Position numbers and translations under genes: made by a program. The notes below the pieces were generated by a model. It made no database searches. It saw only the letters and a program-made list of their open reading frames with translations, and was not told where the DNA came from. DNA of 50,188 nt from contig CAUJCM010000006.1 in the NCBI GenBank assembly GCA_963169655.1, forward strand, positions 1 to 50,188, read 5' to 3'. Source of the DNA: Patescibacteria group bacterium. GTDB lineage: Bacteria > Patescibacteriota > Gracilibacteria > UBA1369. This document shows positions 25,253 to 34,370 of this stretch, in pieces (positions within the stretch are counted from its first letter, which is position 1; each line of letters starts with the position of its first letter).

Positions 25253-26065
25253 TTATACACTAATTGGTTTTATCTGTATTCTTTCAATATTTTTAGCTAA
25301 TCCATTATCTCCAATTTCTGTAATTAATCCATTAAAAACTGTTTCTCCTTCTGCGACTTCATGTTTTACTGGCATTTGAGTTATGAATCCTTGAATAATT
25401 TCTTCTTTTCTAGCCCCAATTATAGAATTAATTACTCCAGTCATTCCTAAATCAGTGATATATCCAGTTCCTTTAGGTAATATTTGTTCATCTGCAGTAG
25501 GTACATGCGTATGAGTTCCATAAAAAAGACTAATCTTTCCATCTAGAAAATATGCTAAACTTAATTTTTCTGAACTAGCTTCTGCATGCATATCTACAAT
25601 TATTGCCTTTAAATTTTCACCTAAGACTAAGTTTTGATTACTCAATTCTTTAATAATATTTTCAACAGTTAAAAAGGGATCATCTAAACTTCCAGGCATA
25701 AAAACCCTACCCATTATATTAATAATTGCTATTTTATCTCCTTTTTTTGATTCCATTACCTGATAACCTCTTCCTGGAACATTTTTTGGATAATTAGCAG
25801 GTCTAATAAGTGGATAATTTTCTTGATCTAAATAAGCATAAATTTCTGGAACTTTCCAAATATGGTTACCACTAGTGAAAAAATCTACTCCATAGCTTTT
25901 CATTTCTTTAATCTTACTGTCTGTCACACCTTTTCCATGATGTGCATTTTCTGCATTGGCAATTACAAAATCGATAGATTTCTCAGTAATTAACTGAGGT
26001 AAAACCTTTTCTAAAGTCTTTCTACCTGGTTTCCCAAAAACATCACCTATAGTTAAAATTTTCAT
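25253..26065 (-). CDS. ymdB: YmdB-family metallophosphoesterase (TIGR00282)
   Basis: A 270-residue cytoplasmic phosphoesterase. Metal-binding marks are seen in order: IGDVFGKPGR (Asp8), NAENAHHGKG, TSGNHIWK, IVDMHAEASSEK and YGTHTHVPTAD. YmdB of Bacillus is a dimetal 2',3'-cyclic nucleotide phosphodiesterase that affects biofilm and motility genes, and it is often next to rny. Here it is divergent from recA. Length is normal for the family (about 265). The role in this organism is not known. Confidence 0.9.
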   Translation of the reverse strand: MKILTIGDVFGKPGRKTLEKVLPQLITEKSIDFVIANAENAHHGKGVTDSKIKEMKSYGVDFFTSGNHIWKVPEIYAYLDQENYPLIRPANYPKNVPGRGYQVMESKKGDKIAIINIMGRVFMPGSLDDPFLTVENIIKELSNQNLVLGENLKAIIVDMHAEASSEKLSLAYFLDGKISLFYGTHTHVPTADEQILPKGTGYITDLGMTGVINSIIGARKEEIIQGFITQMPVKHEVAEGETVFNGLITEIGDNGLAKNIERIQIKPISV

Positions 26066-26221
26066 ATTTCTTCAATTCTAAAACTTGATAAGCTGGATTT
26101 TACCTTAAATTGATTTAATCACAAATTTTATATTTAAAAATTAACTTTATTTTATTTATTTTTAAGCTTTTTTTCATCTAAAGTTTAAAAAATTGGTTTA
26201 TATATATCAATACAACTTACC

Positions 26222-26235
26222 AACTTGTACAGGTT
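26222..26235. promoter_or_regulatory. Upstream palindrome of the recA promoter
   Basis: AACTTGTACAGGTT is symmetric at 12 of 14 positions and ends 6 bases before the recA -35 box. It may be a second regulatory site or a part of the divergent ymdB control region. Confidence 0.35.
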
Positions 26236-26241
26236 AAAATC

Positions 26242-26270
26242 TTGACGGTGAGTATTTACTCACCTATCAT
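26242..26270 (+). promoter_or_regulatory. recA promoter with palindromic operator in the spacer
   Basis: -35 TTGACG (26242-26247), exactly 17 bases, -10 TATCAT (26265-26270). The stretch from the last base of the -35 box to the -10 box is the palindrome GGTGAGTA-TT-TACTCACC (26247-26264), with perfect 8-base arms. A repressor bound there would block RNA polymerase; for recA the obvious candidate is a LexA-type SOS repressor. The motif is not the classical LexA box of Gram-positive (GAAC-N4-GTTC) or gamma-proteobacterial (CTGT-N8-ACAG) type. Confidence 0.7.
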
Positions 26271-26308
26271 CAAAGCGTAATCAAAAATTATTTAACCAAG
26301 TTAATTTT

Positions 26309-27409
26309 ATGGCTAATTTATCAGAAAAACAAAAGGCGGTAGAACTGGCTCTATCACAAATTGAGAGAGCATTTGGAAAGGGTTCTATTATGAAAATGGG
26401 AGATAAACATCAAATGACTATTGAAACATTTTCCACAGGTTCAATCTCTTTAGATTTAGCTCTAGGAGGTGGTGTACCAAAAGGAAGAATTATTGAAATT
26501 TATGGTCCAGAAAGTTCAGGTAAAACTACTTTGACTTTACATATGATTTCAGAAATACAAAAAACTGGTGGTATGGCAGCATTTATTGATGCAGAGCACG
26601 CTCTAGATCCTGAATATGCTAAAAGAATTGGTGTAGATTTAGATGCCTTATTAGTTTCCCAACCTGACAGTGGTGAGCAAGCTCTAGAAATTGCTGAGAC
26701 ATTAGTGAGGTCTAATGCGATAGACTTGATTGTAGTAGATTCCGTAGCAGCTCTTACTCCAAAAGCTGAAATTGAAGGAGATATGGGAGATTCTCATATG
26801 GGACTTCAAGCTAGACTAATGAGCCAAGCTTTAAGAAAACTCACTGCTGCTATTAGTAAATCTAAAACTACTGTAGTTTTCATTAATCAATTAAGAATGA
26901 AAATTGGTGTTATGTTTGGTAATCCAGAAACTACAACTGGAGGAAATGCCTTAAAATTTTACAGTTCAGTGAGAATGGAAATCCGTTCAGTTGGTAAGTT
27001 AGAAGAGGGAACTGGTGAGGACAAAGCTTATACTGGTACAAGAGTAAAAGTAAAAGTTGTAAAAAATAAAGTTGCACCTCCATTTAAAATCGCTGAATTT
27101 GATGTTATGTACAACAAAGGCATTAGCCGTATAGGAGATTTATTGGATCTTGCAGTAAAGTTTGAGATAGTAAGAAAAGCTGGAGCATTTTATAGCTTTG
27201 GAGAAACTAAAATAGGCCAAGGAAGAGAAAATACAAAAACCTTCTTAAGCGATAAAGCTAATAAAGATATCTTACAAGCTATTGAAAAAGAGGTAGTTAA
27301 ACTAGCTAAGACTGAAAATCTACCTGAAGAAGCCAGTCATGAAGAAATTAGTGAAGCAGAACAACATTTAGAGACGGTAAAATTAGCAAAAGCTGCTTCT
27401 AAAAAATAA
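26309..27409 (+). CDS. recA: Recombinase RecA
   Basis: RecA forms filaments on single-stranded DNA, pairs homologous strands and stimulates repressor self-cleavage. At 366 residues it is full length, without intein. Visible marks: Walker [10 protein letters not shown] (66-74), Walker [19 protein letters not shown], loop L1 [47 protein letters not shown] (loop L2 region) and RVKVVKNK-like C-terminal core. The promoter carries a palindromic operator and the gene is followed by a terminator that abuts recX. No Shine-Dalgarno sequence precedes the ATG. Confidence 0.98.
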   Translation: MANLSEKQKAVELALSQIERAFGKGSIMKMGDKHQMTIETFSTGSISLDLALGGGVPKGRIIEIYGPESSGKTTLTLHMISEIQKTGGMAAFIDAEHALDPEYAKRIGVDLDALLVSQPDSGEQALEIAETLVRSNAIDLIVVDSVAALTPKAEIEGDMGDSHMGLQARLMSQALRKLTAAISKSKTTVVFINQLRMKIGVMFGNPETTTGGNALKFYSSVRMEIRSVGKLEEGTGEDKAYTGTRVKVKVVKNKVAPPFKIAEFDVMYNKGISRIGDLLDLAVKFEIVRKAGAFYSFGETKIGQGRENTKTFLSDKANKDILQAIEKEVVKLAKTENLPEEASHEEISEAEQHLETVKLAKAASKK

Positions 27410-27424
27410 ATTTAAAACATTAGC

Positions 27425-27461
27425 TTGCCTCTTAAACTTAAAATTTAAGAGGCAATTTTTT
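27425..27461 (+). terminator. recA terminator abutting the recX start codon
   Basis: A perfect 12-pair stem TTGCCTCTTAAA (27425-27436) with TTTAAGAGGCAA (27444-27455), 7-base loop and TTTTTT (27456-27461). The very next base is the A of the recX ATG. Confidence 0.9.
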
Positions 27462-27956
27462 ATGAATAAAAACCAATTAAAAATTTTAAATTATACATAT
27501 TCTCTTCTCACAAGAAGACGATATTCAATTAGAGAAATTATTAAAAAAATTGATAATTATAATACAAAATATTCAAACCTATGTTCTGAAAGTGAGTTAG
27601 AGGAAATTTTAGTCTCTTTAAAAACAGCTAATTTAATAAATGATAATGATTATGCTTATTTTTTTATTGATAGCCAAATTCGAAGTAAACCTGTTGGCAC
27701 ATTAAAAATTAAGCAAAAATTATATCAAAAAGGTATTGATCAAGAAGTAATTCAAGCTAACCTCAATAAATTTGCATTGAATGAATATGAATTAGCTGAA
27801 AAATTGTTAAATAAAAAAATCAAAAATATTTCTAATAATAAATTATCTTCTGAAAAAACTAAATTGAAAATAATAAGATATTTATCAAACAATGGTTTTC
27901 CAATTTCTATTGCATTAAAAGTTTTTAATCAGAAATTACAAGAACTATCTCTTTAA
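27462..27956 (+). CDS. recX: Regulatory protein RecX
   Basis: RecX binds the RecA filament and modulates its activity. The 164-residue protein has the three-helix repeats of the family: YTYSLLTRRRYSIREIIKKI at the N-terminus (normally LL..R.yS..EL..KL), LINDNDYAYFFIDSQIRSKPVGTLKIKQKLYQKGI in the centre, which is the most conserved part, and IIRYLSNNGFPISIALKVF at the end. It sits directly after recA, as in many bacteria. The recA terminator lies between and touches its start codon, so it is likely made only by read-through, at a low level. No Shine-Dalgarno sequence can exist in its U-tract leader. Confidence 0.9.
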   Translation: MNKNQLKILNYTYSLLTRRRYSIREIIKKIDNYNTKYSNLCSESELEEILVSLKTANLINDNDYAYFFIDSQIRSKPVGTLKIKQKLYQKGIDQEVIQANLNKFALNEYELAEKLLNKKIKNISNNKLSSEKTKLKIIRYLSNNGFPISIALKVFNQKLQELSL

Positions 27957-28009
27957 ATAATTATTCAACTTTACAAAGTATCAATATTAATGTAGTTTTA
28001 TATTGTAAA

Positions 28010-28040
28010 GGATTAATTTAAGATTAATCCGGTTTTTTTT
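28010..28040 (+). terminator. Terminator after recX, inside the nusA leader
   Basis: GGATTAAT (28010-28017) pairs with ATTAATCC (28023-28030), followed by GG and eight T. It ends 13 bases before the nusA start codon, leaving no room for a promoter downstream of it. Confidence 0.8.
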
Positions 28041-28053
28041 AACGCTTAAACTT

Positions 28054-29304
28054 ATGCAATCACAATTTTTAGCAGCAATTAATCAACTTTGTGACGAAAA
28101 AAATATTCCTAAAGATCAAATTTTAGAAACCATTAAGGCCGCAGTAAAAGCTGCTTACAGAAAAGATTATGGAAATAGAGAGCAGGATTTAGATGTGGAA
28201 TTTGATGAACAAACTGAAATGTTTACTATTTATCTCGTTAAGGAAATAGTCAAAAAAGTTGAAGATTCTGAAAAACAAATTTCACTTAAAGACGCTCAAA
28301 GATACAATAAATCTGCTGAAGTTGGTGGACAAATTAGAATTGATGTTACCCCTCTTGAATATGGAAGAATTGCTGCTCAATCAGCAAAGCAAGTGATTAT
28401 ACAAAAGATTCAGGAAGCTGAACGCGACATTATGTATAACAATTTTAAGGATCGTGAAAATGAATTAATTAACGCTTTAGTTCAAAGAGTTGAATTTGGT
28501 AATGTACATGTTAACCTTGATAATAAATTAACTACAATTTTACCTCGCGATCAGCAAATTCCAAGAGAAAGATATTATGCAGGACAAAGAGTTAAATTAT
28601 ATTTAGACAAAGTAGCAAAAACTAGTCGTGGTCCACAATTATTAATTTCTAGAAACAATCCTAATTTAGTTTTAAAACTACTTGAACTTGAAATTCCGGA
28701 AGTTAAAAGTGGTTTAGTAGAAATTAAAGCTATCGCAAGAGAAGCTGGAGTTCGTTCCAAAATTGCTGTTTCTTCAAATGATCCAAAAATTGATCCTATT
28801 GGATCTTGCGTAGGTCAAAAAGGAGTTCGTGTACAAAATGTTATGGATGAATTAAATGGAGAAAGAATTGATGTAATTCAATGGTCAAATGATGTTGAAC
28901 AGTATATTAGAACAGCTTTAGCTCCAGCAAAAGTGGCAATTCTTGAAATTAATGATAAAGAAAAACGAGCTAAGGTATATGTAAATCCAGATCAAAGACC
29001 TTTAGCAATTGGTAAAAATGGTCAAAATGTCAGACTTGCCTCTAAACTTACAGGTTATGAATTAGATATTTTGGATATTGGGGAAATGAATGCAGAAGAA
29101 GTAGCTGCTAAAGCAGCTTCCAAAGTTGAGTCAATTAGTGAATTGGTTAATTTAGGTGCAGATTTAATTACAAAATTAGAAAATGCTAATATTACTATGG
29201 TTGAACAATTAAAAGGGCTTTCCGTTGCAGATATAGCTGATATTGAAGGAATTGAAAAAGATGAAGCCCAGTTAATTGCTGAAGAAATAGCTAAAGCAAG
29301 CTAA
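28054..29304 (+). CDS. nusA: Transcription termination/antitermination factor NusA
   Basis: NusA binds RNA polymerase, prolongs pauses and helps hairpin-dependent termination. The 416-residue protein has the N-terminal polymerase-binding domain (1 to about 125, CDEKNIPKDQILETIKAAVKAA), S1 domain (about 130-195), KH1 (GVRSKIAVSSND, DPIGSCVGQKGVRVQNVMDEL), KH2 (NPDQRPLAIGKNGQNVRLASKL) and one C-terminal helix-hairpin-helix repeat (LKGLSVADIADIEGI). Neighbours rimP, rpsO or infB, usual partners, are not here; the context is recA-recX-nusA-pilB. A strong terminator hairpin lies in its leader, so self-control by NusA-stimulated termination is possible (inference). Confidence 0.96.
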   Translation: MQSQFLAAINQLCDEKNIPKDQILETIKAAVKAAYRKDYGNREQDLDVEFDEQTEMFTIYLVKEIVKKVEDSEKQISLKDAQRYNKSAEVGGQIRIDVTPLEYGRIAAQSAKQVIIQKIQEAERDIMYNNFKDRENELINALVQRVEFGNVHVNLDNKLTTILPRDQQIPRERYYAGQRVKLYLDKVAKTSRGPQLLISRNNPNLVLKLLELEIPEVKSGLVEIKAIAREAGVRSKIAVSSNDPKIDPIGSCVGQKGVRVQNVMDELNGERIDVIQWSNDVEQYIRTALAPAKVAILEINDKEKRAKVYVNPDQRPLAIGKNGQNVRLASKLTGYELDILDIGEMNAEEVAAKAASKVESISELVNLGADLITKLENANITMVEQLKGLSVADIADIEGIEKDEAQLIAEEIAKAS

Positions 29305-29412
29305 AGAAAGTCGTATAAAAATATTTAAATATCTGAAATTACAGGTCATTTAGTAAAAAGAACATAATTTTGATAAGAGTCAGCTTAGAAACTGGCTCTT
29401 GTTGTGTATTTA

Positions 29413-29421
29413 TGCTATAAT
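29413..29421 (+). promoter_or_regulatory. Extended -10 promoter of pilB
   Basis: TGCTATAAT, a perfect TATAAT with the TGn extension and no good -35 box, 21 bases before the pilB ATG. A hairpin AAGAGTCAG/CTGGCTCTT (about 29376-29400) lies just upstream, probably the nusA terminator, though its T-run is poor. Confidence 0.6.
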
Positions 29422-29441
29422 TAAATGATTTAGTTTTAATT

Positions 29442-31307
29442 ATGAACGACGATCAACAAACAATAAATCAAGATAATTCAAATCTTCAGCCAAAAACTGA
29501 AAGCAATTTTAATAATTCAAGTAACAGCACATCAACAGAAAATAGCCAATCTACAAATAATACTTCTGTCATCCAAATCGAAGTGCCTCGTAGCGAGATA
29601 AATAATACTGAGCAACCTAGCCAAGATGATGCAGAAAAACCGGTAGCTGATGAATCAAGCCAAGCAGAGCAAAATAAATTAACCGAACAGTTGGCAAAGA
29701 TTAATAAATTAGCAAAAGAAAAAGCTATTCAGGAAAAAGCTAATTCAATGGGGATGAATTATATTGATATTGCTGTAACACCAATTAATCCAGATTTATT
29801 GAAAATTTTAACACCTGAAGTAGCAAAGACTAATTTAATTTTACCTTTCTATAGACTTGGAAAAAAATTAAGAGTCACTGTTGCACATCCAACTCATCCT
29901 GGAACAAGAGAAGTGATTAATCAACTAAAACAACAAGGTTATTTGATTAATGTTAATTTATCTTCTGATGATGGTATTTTACAAGCATTAAAGCTATATG
30001 AGACTGACCAATATATTGTAAAGAAAGAAATTGATACACATGTTAATGAAGCCAAAATTAAGGCTTTTGAAAAAGAATTAGAAGAGCTATCTAACCTTGG
30101 AAATAAACTTTCAAATGTTAATTCAGAGGAGGCTGTTTATTTGATTAATGTAGGTGCGTTAAAATCAGGATCTTCCGATATTCATATTGAAACAGAAGAA
30201 CATTTTGTGCGAGTTCGTTTCCGTATTGATGGGCTTCTCCATGAAGTATTTAGAATTAATAAAGATACTTGGGTGAATATTGGGAATCAATTGAAATATC
30301 AAGCAAAAATGAAGTTAAATGTGAATGATATTCCTCAAGATGGTCGTTTTTCTTTTATGGTGAATAACAGGAAAATTGATGTCAGGGCTTCTGTTTTACC
30401 TACTGAATTTGGAGAAAGCTTTGTAATGAGATTACTTGACTCTAGTAAGCATTTAGTGACATTTGAGGAGCTTGGATATAGTGGTATGTATCTTGATAAA
30501 ATAGAGAAATTATCAAAATTAACTCATGGAATGATTTTAATGACTGGTCCTACAGGTTCAGGTAAAACAACATCTTTATATACTTTGCTTTCTAAATTTA
30601 ATAAACCTACTTCAAAAATTATTACTCTTGAAGATCCAATTGAGTATCATTTAGAAGGTATTTCTCAAAGTCCAATTAATGAAAGGGGAGGCTATAATTT
30701 TGCCAGTGGTTTAAGATCAATTTTACGTCAAGATCCTGATGTTGTAATGATTGGTGAAATAAGAGATCTTGAAACAGCAGAAACCTCTGCTCAAGCAGCT
30801 TTAACAGGCCATGTACTCCTTTCCACTTTACATACAAATTCAGCAATAGAAACTATTCCACGTTTAATTAATATTGGTTTAGCACAATTTATGATTGCTC
30901 CTTCTCTTCATACAATTATTGCTCAAAGATTAGCTCGTAAAATTTGTGATAATTGTAAAGAAGAGTTCCCAATTGCTAAAGCAGAATTAGAAGAGATTAC
31001 AAGAGTAGTTGATAGAATTAAACAAATCAGGCCAAATGAAAATATCGTAATACCAACAACTTTACCAAAAGCAAAAGGTTGTGAAATATGTAGTAATACA
31101 GGATATAAAGGTAGGGTGGCTCTAATTGAAATGTTGGAAATAGATTTTGAAATTCGTGATTTAATATTAAATAAAGCCAGTACAAGCAAGATGATTGAAG
31201 CTGCGAGAAGAGATGGAATGATCACAATGCGTGAAGATGGTATTTTGAAAGTTATTCAGGGGATTACTAACCTTGAAGAAGTTAGCAGGGTAACTGCAGT
31301 TAATTAA
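29442..31307 (+). CDS. pilB: Type IV pilus extension ATPase PilB (GspE family)
   Basis: A 621-residue cytoplasmic hexameric ATPase that powers pilus assembly. Residues 1-80 are polar and disordered; about 85-190 is the GspE N-terminal domain (GMNYIDIAVTPINPDLL). The ATPase core has Walker A GPTGSGKTT (369-377), Asp box TLEDPIEYHLEGISQ, Walker B DPDVVMIGEIRD and His box LTGHVLLSTLHTNSA. The zinc site has two Cys pairs, CDNC (about 500-503) and CEIC (547-550). It is the extension type (PilB), not PilT, by the N-domain and zinc site. Pilus partner genes pilC, pilM or pilT are not adjacent; a PilX-like gene lies at 1.7 kb. It overlaps dprA tail to tail by 4 bases. Confidence 0.93.
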   Translation: MNDDQQTINQDNSNLQPKTESNFNNSSNSTSTENSQSTNNTSVIQIEVPRSEINNTEQPSQDDAEKPVADESSQAEQNKLTEQLAKINKLAKEKAIQEKANSMGMNYIDIAVTPINPDLLKILTPEVAKTNLILPFYRLGKKLRVTVAHPTHPGTREVINQLKQQGYLINVNLSSDDGILQALKLYETDQYIVKKEIDTHVNEAKIKAFEKELEELSNLGNKLSNVNSEEAVYLINVGALKSGSSDIHIETEEHFVRVRFRIDGLLHEVFRINKDTWVNIGNQLKYQAKMKLNVNDIPQDGRFSFMVNNRKIDVRASVLPTEFGESFVMRLLDSSKHLVTFEELGYSGMYLDKIEKLSKLTHGMILMTGPTGSGKTTSLYTLLSKFNKPTSKIITLEDPIEYHLEGISQSPINERGGYNFASGLRSILRQDPDVVMIGEIRDLETAETSAQAALTGHVLLSTLHTNSAIETIPRLINIGLAQFMIAPSLHTIIAQRLARKICDNCKEEFPIAKAELEEITRVVDRIKQIRPNENIVIPTTLPKAKGCEICSNTGYKGRVALIEMLEIDFEIRDLILNKASTSKMIEAARRDGMITMREDGILKVIQGITNLEEVSRVTAVN

Positions 31308-32389
31308 TCTATTGTTTTTTGCCATAATAAAGAAGAATTTCTTATTATAATTCCTTCTATTTCTAATTTACTTAAAACTTCATAAACTTTTTCTTTATTT
31401 TCAAATATATTTAATAAATCATTGGTAGAATATTTATGATTAGCTATTTCTCTGACAATATTTTGTTCAAAATCATCTAAAATAGTCAAATTTACAGGCT
31501 TTCTTTCTTTTCCCCAAAGGTTTCTATCTCTTATACTTTGTTCAATATCAGCAAAACAATCAATTAATTGAGCTTCGCCTTTTTTAATCAGTTTATTACA
31601 ACCTCTACCTTGAATCCTTCCAGGATCGGCTGGAAAAGCTAAAACTTCTTTTCCTTGTTCTAAGGCAAAGCTTGCGGTAATTAATGATCCTGACTTTTGA
31701 TCAGCTTCAACAATAATTGTAGTATGTGACATAGCTGCAATAAGCCTGTTTCTCTCAATAAAATGATGTTTTCCCACTAATGAGCCAGGTGGATATTCCG
31801 AGATAATACTACCACCATTAATCAAGATATTTTCTGCTAAGGAGTTATGGGCAGTTGGCGTAATCCTATCAATTCCAGATGCTAAAATACCAACAGTCTT
31901 TCCTTTTCCTTTAATAGCCCCTTGATGAGCTGCAGCATCAATACCAAACGCTAATCCACTGATAATAGTAAATTCATAATCAGATAATTTTTTTGAAATA
32001 TCATAAGTTAGTTTTTCCCCTTGAATACTGGCTTTCCTCATTCCAACGATTGCAATATTATTTGTAAAATTCTTTAAATTTTCACCTTTTCTATAAATTA
32101 AAAAAGGTGGCTTACTAATATTCTTAAAATTCTGATTATATTCTTCCGATTTTTGATCTATGAGGAATATATCTTTACTCCACAAATCATCTAATAATTT
32201 TGATTTGTCCCATTTCCTTGCTTCTAATATTGCTTTAATAAAATCTTCATCTAAGCCTGCTTTTTTAAATTCTAGGTATTTTGATTTTTCCCAAGCATAT
32301 TGCCAATTATCAAAGAATTTATTGATTTTACTTAGCTTTTCATAGCTATTTCCTCTAACTAATTTAAATAAATGTATATATTCCTTCAT
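31304..32389 (-). CDS. dprA: DNA-processing protein DprA
   Basis: DprA protects incoming single-stranded DNA during transformation and loads RecA on it. The Rossmann-like core is clear: NIAIVGMRKAS, TIISGLAFGIDAAAHQGAI, VGILASGIDRITPTAHNSLAENI, GSIISEYPPGSLVGKHHFIERNRLIAAMS and ITASFALEQGKEVLAFP. An N-terminal SAM-like region (1 to about 75) and a C-terminal winged-helix region (about 300-361) flank it. Length 361 is standard. It adds to comM and the ComEC-type hydrolase as evidence for DNA uptake. Leading genes upstream on the same strand are ftsE and xerD, separated by a repeat. Confidence 0.95.
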   Translation of the reverse strand: MKEYIHLFKLVRGNSYEKLSKINKFFDNWQYAWEKSKYLEFKKAGLDEDFIKAILEARKWDKSKLLDDLWSKDIFLIDQKSEEYNQNFKNISKPPFLIYRKGENLKNFTNNIAIVGMRKASIQGEKLTYDISKKLSDYEFTIISGLAFGIDAAAHQGAIKGKGKTVGILASGIDRITPTAHNSLAENILINGGSIISEYPPGSLVGKHHFIERNRLIAAMSHTTIIVEADQKSGSLITASFALEQGKEVLAFPADPGRIQGRGCNKLIKKGEAQLIDCFADIEQSIRDRNLWGKERKPVNLTILDDFEQNIVREIANHKYSTNDLLNIFENKEKVYEVLSKLEIEGIIIRNSSLLWQKTID

Positions 32390-32510
32390 AGCAACTCTAT
32401 TATTATCGCTATAGTTAAATTGAAAATTAAAAATTGATAAATAAAGTTTAATATTCTTATTTATTTTATAATTATAAAAGATTACTTCAGCTCAATAGCT
32501 TAAAACTTCC

Positions 32511-32594
32511 CCCTTCCCCTCTTGAGGGGTGTCAAATTCGAAGAATTTGACGGGGTGGACAATAGGTGTCAGCCACAGGCTGACAGGGTGGACA
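32511..32594 (+). repeat. Modular palindromic intergenic repeat, copies 6 and 7
   Basis: Unit one: CCCCTCTTGAGGGGTG, inner stem GTCAAATTC/GAATTTGAC with loop GAA, closing CGGGGTGG. Unit two follows directly, with stem GTCAGCC/GGCTGAC, loop ACA and closing block CAGGGTGG. It lies between the ends of ftsE and the start region of dprA. Confidence 0.85.
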
Positions 32595-32619
32595 AAAAAA
32601 CGATAATCCTTAAAAAATC

Positions 32620-33294
32620 CTAACTATATTCACCTTCCAAAGTATCAGCTTTTATTTTGCCATCTTCCAATTTAACTACTCTTTTCTTTAAAAAGTTTAC
32701 AATATCTTTATTATGAGTAGTCAAAATAATAGCTATCCCATTTTCATTGATCTTTTTTAAAAGTTTCACAATTTCAAGAGCTGTTTTTGGGTCTAAATTT
32801 CCTGTTGGCTCATCAGCAATAATTAATCCAGGATTATGAACAATAGCTCTTGCAATAGCTACTCTTTGCTTTTCACCTCCAGATAATTGGCTAGGAAATT
32901 GCCTTTCTAATTTTTCAATATCTACCATTTTTAAAGCTTGCATCACAAGAGGTCGAATTTCTGCACTATTCACACCACATACTTCTAAAGCAAAAGCCAC
33001 ATTTTCATAAACTGTTTTTTGTGGAAGAAGTCTATAATCTTGAAATACTACTCCAATTCGTCTTCGATAATATTGTAATTCTTTTTGATTCATTTCTGTA
33101 ATCCTATACCCATCAACAGTAATTACACCTTTTTGAATTTTTTCAGCCCCAATTAACGAATACACCAAGGTTGATTTTCCTGCACCAGAAGGGCCTATAA
33201 TTGACACAAATTCACCATCTCCAATAGTTAAAGATATATCATCTAGAACTTTTTTTTGTTTATATTTTTTAACTACCTTATCAAATATGATCAT
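32620..33294 (-). CDS. ftsE: Cell division ATP-binding protein FtsE
   Basis: A 224-residue ABC ATPase; with the membrane protein FtsX it activates peptidoglycan hydrolases at the division site. Marks: Walker A GPSGAGKST (34-42), Q-loop VFQDYRLLPQKTVYENVAFALEV (the DYRLL form is typical of FtsE), signature LSGGEKQRVAIARAI, Walker B LIIADEPTGNLD, H-loop ILTTHNKD. FtsX is not adjacent on either side, which is unusual because the two genes normally overlap. It lies 95 bases after xerD on the same strand. Confidence 0.88.
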   Translation of the reverse strand: MIIFDKVVKKYKQKKVLDDISLTIGDGEFVSIIGPSGAGKSTLVYSLIGAEKIQKGVITVDGYRITEMNQKELQYYRRRIGVVFQDYRLLPQKTVYENVAFALEVCGVNSAEIRPLVMQALKMVDIEKLERQFPSQLSGGEKQRVAIARAIVHNPGLIIADEPTGNLDPKTALEIVKLLKKINENGIAIILTTHNKDIVNFLKKRVVKLEDGKIKADTLEGEYS

Positions 33295-33389
33295 TTACCA
33301 AGTGTTTTAGAGTTTAGTTCCACCAAAATTGTTTTAATCTTAATCTCAAATAATTGATAATACAATATTCAATCTCTCAAAATATTTAC

Positions 33390-34334
33390 TTATTTATGAT
33401 ATTTTTGATGAATTTCTTTTAGTCTTTGATTTGTCAAATGTGTATAAATTTGTGTTGTAGTAATTGAACTATGGCCTAACATTTCTTGGACTGATCTAAT
33501 ATCTGCCCCATTTTTTAAAAGTTCAGTTGCAAAACTATGTCTTAATTTATGAGGAGTTACTTTTTTAACAATTCCAGCCTTTACTGCATAATTTCTAATT
33601 AAATATTGAACCATCGTCGCACTTAAACGCTTTTTTTCATCGATACTTTGTAGTATTACACCTTTATTTTGGCTTTTACTTCTTCCATGGTTAATAAAAG
33701 CAGGTTTAAATTCATCTTTTCGAGCTCTCCAATATCGATCAACTGCTTGCACTGCATCTTCAGATAAAAATACAATCCTATATTTACTACCTTTCCCCTT
33801 AACTCTAAATTCTCGACTATCCAAATTTATTGAGTCGCGATCCAGTGAAATTAATTCACTAATTCTAAGTCCAGTTGAATATAAGCATCTGAGTATTGCA
33901 AAATCTCTGAGTCCAGTAATAGTTTGAGTATTTATTGCATTAAATAAACTTTCTAATTCATCTCTTTCTAAAAAATCTACTGTCCTAGCAGGTATTTTTG
34001 CTAATTCTATTTTTTCAGGAGCAAGAGAAGTATAGTCTAATTTTACTAAATATTTTAAAAAAGCTCGAAGAGCAATCAGATGATAAGTTTGAGTTTTCAT
34101 TGTAAGCAATAATTCCCCTTTATCATCTTTTAAACGATTTAAATAAAGTCTAAACTTATCAATTAATTCCAAATCAATATCTTTTACTTTCATCTCAGCA
34201 CCAGCAAAAGCTAAAAATCTTTGCATATAATGCTGATAATTTTCTAAAGTTTTATTAGATTGATTCTTTACTATTTCACCATATTCAAGAAATTTTATAA
34301 TTGCATCTTTAAGAGAAATATCTTTGTTTTTCAC
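33390..34334 (-). CDS. xerD: Tyrosine recombinase XerC/XerD type
   Basis: A 314-residue site-specific recombinase, presumably resolving chromosome dimers at dif. An N-terminal core-binding SAM-like domain spans about 1-100 (FLEYGEIVKNQSNKTLENYQHYMQRFL). The catalytic domain has Arg in STGLRISELISL, Lys in VKGKGSKYRIV, His262 and Arg265 in HKLRHSFATELL, His288 in LGHSSITTTQ and the nucleophile Tyr297. The start codon is GTG. A second Xer gene is not in the window; a single-recombinase system is possible. Genes around it are housekeeping, so it is not the integrase of a mobile element. Confidence 0.88.
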   Translation of the reverse strand: MKNKDISLKDAIIKFLEYGEIVKNQSNKTLENYQHYMQRFLAFAGAEMKVKDIDLELIDKFRLYLNRLKDDKGELLLTMKTQTYHLIALRAFLKYLVKLDYTSLAPEKIELAKIPARTVDFLERDELESLFNAINTQTITGLRDFAILRCLYSTGLRISELISLDRDSINLDSREFRVKGKGSKYRIVFLSEDAVQAVDRYWRARKDEFKPAFINHGRSKSQNKGVILQSIDEKKRLSATMVQYLIRNYAVKAGIVKKVTPHKLRHSFATELLKNGADIRSVQEMLGHSSITTTQIYTHLTNQRLKEIHQKYHK

Positions 34335-34370
34335 TTTTTTATATTTTATTTGCAGAGATATTTTAACACT

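Noticed and set aside
33390-34334. Integrase of a phage or integrative element
   Set aside because: Neighbours are ftsE, dprA and nrdR, there is no attachment-site duplication or phage gene, and the protein has the usual Xer layout.
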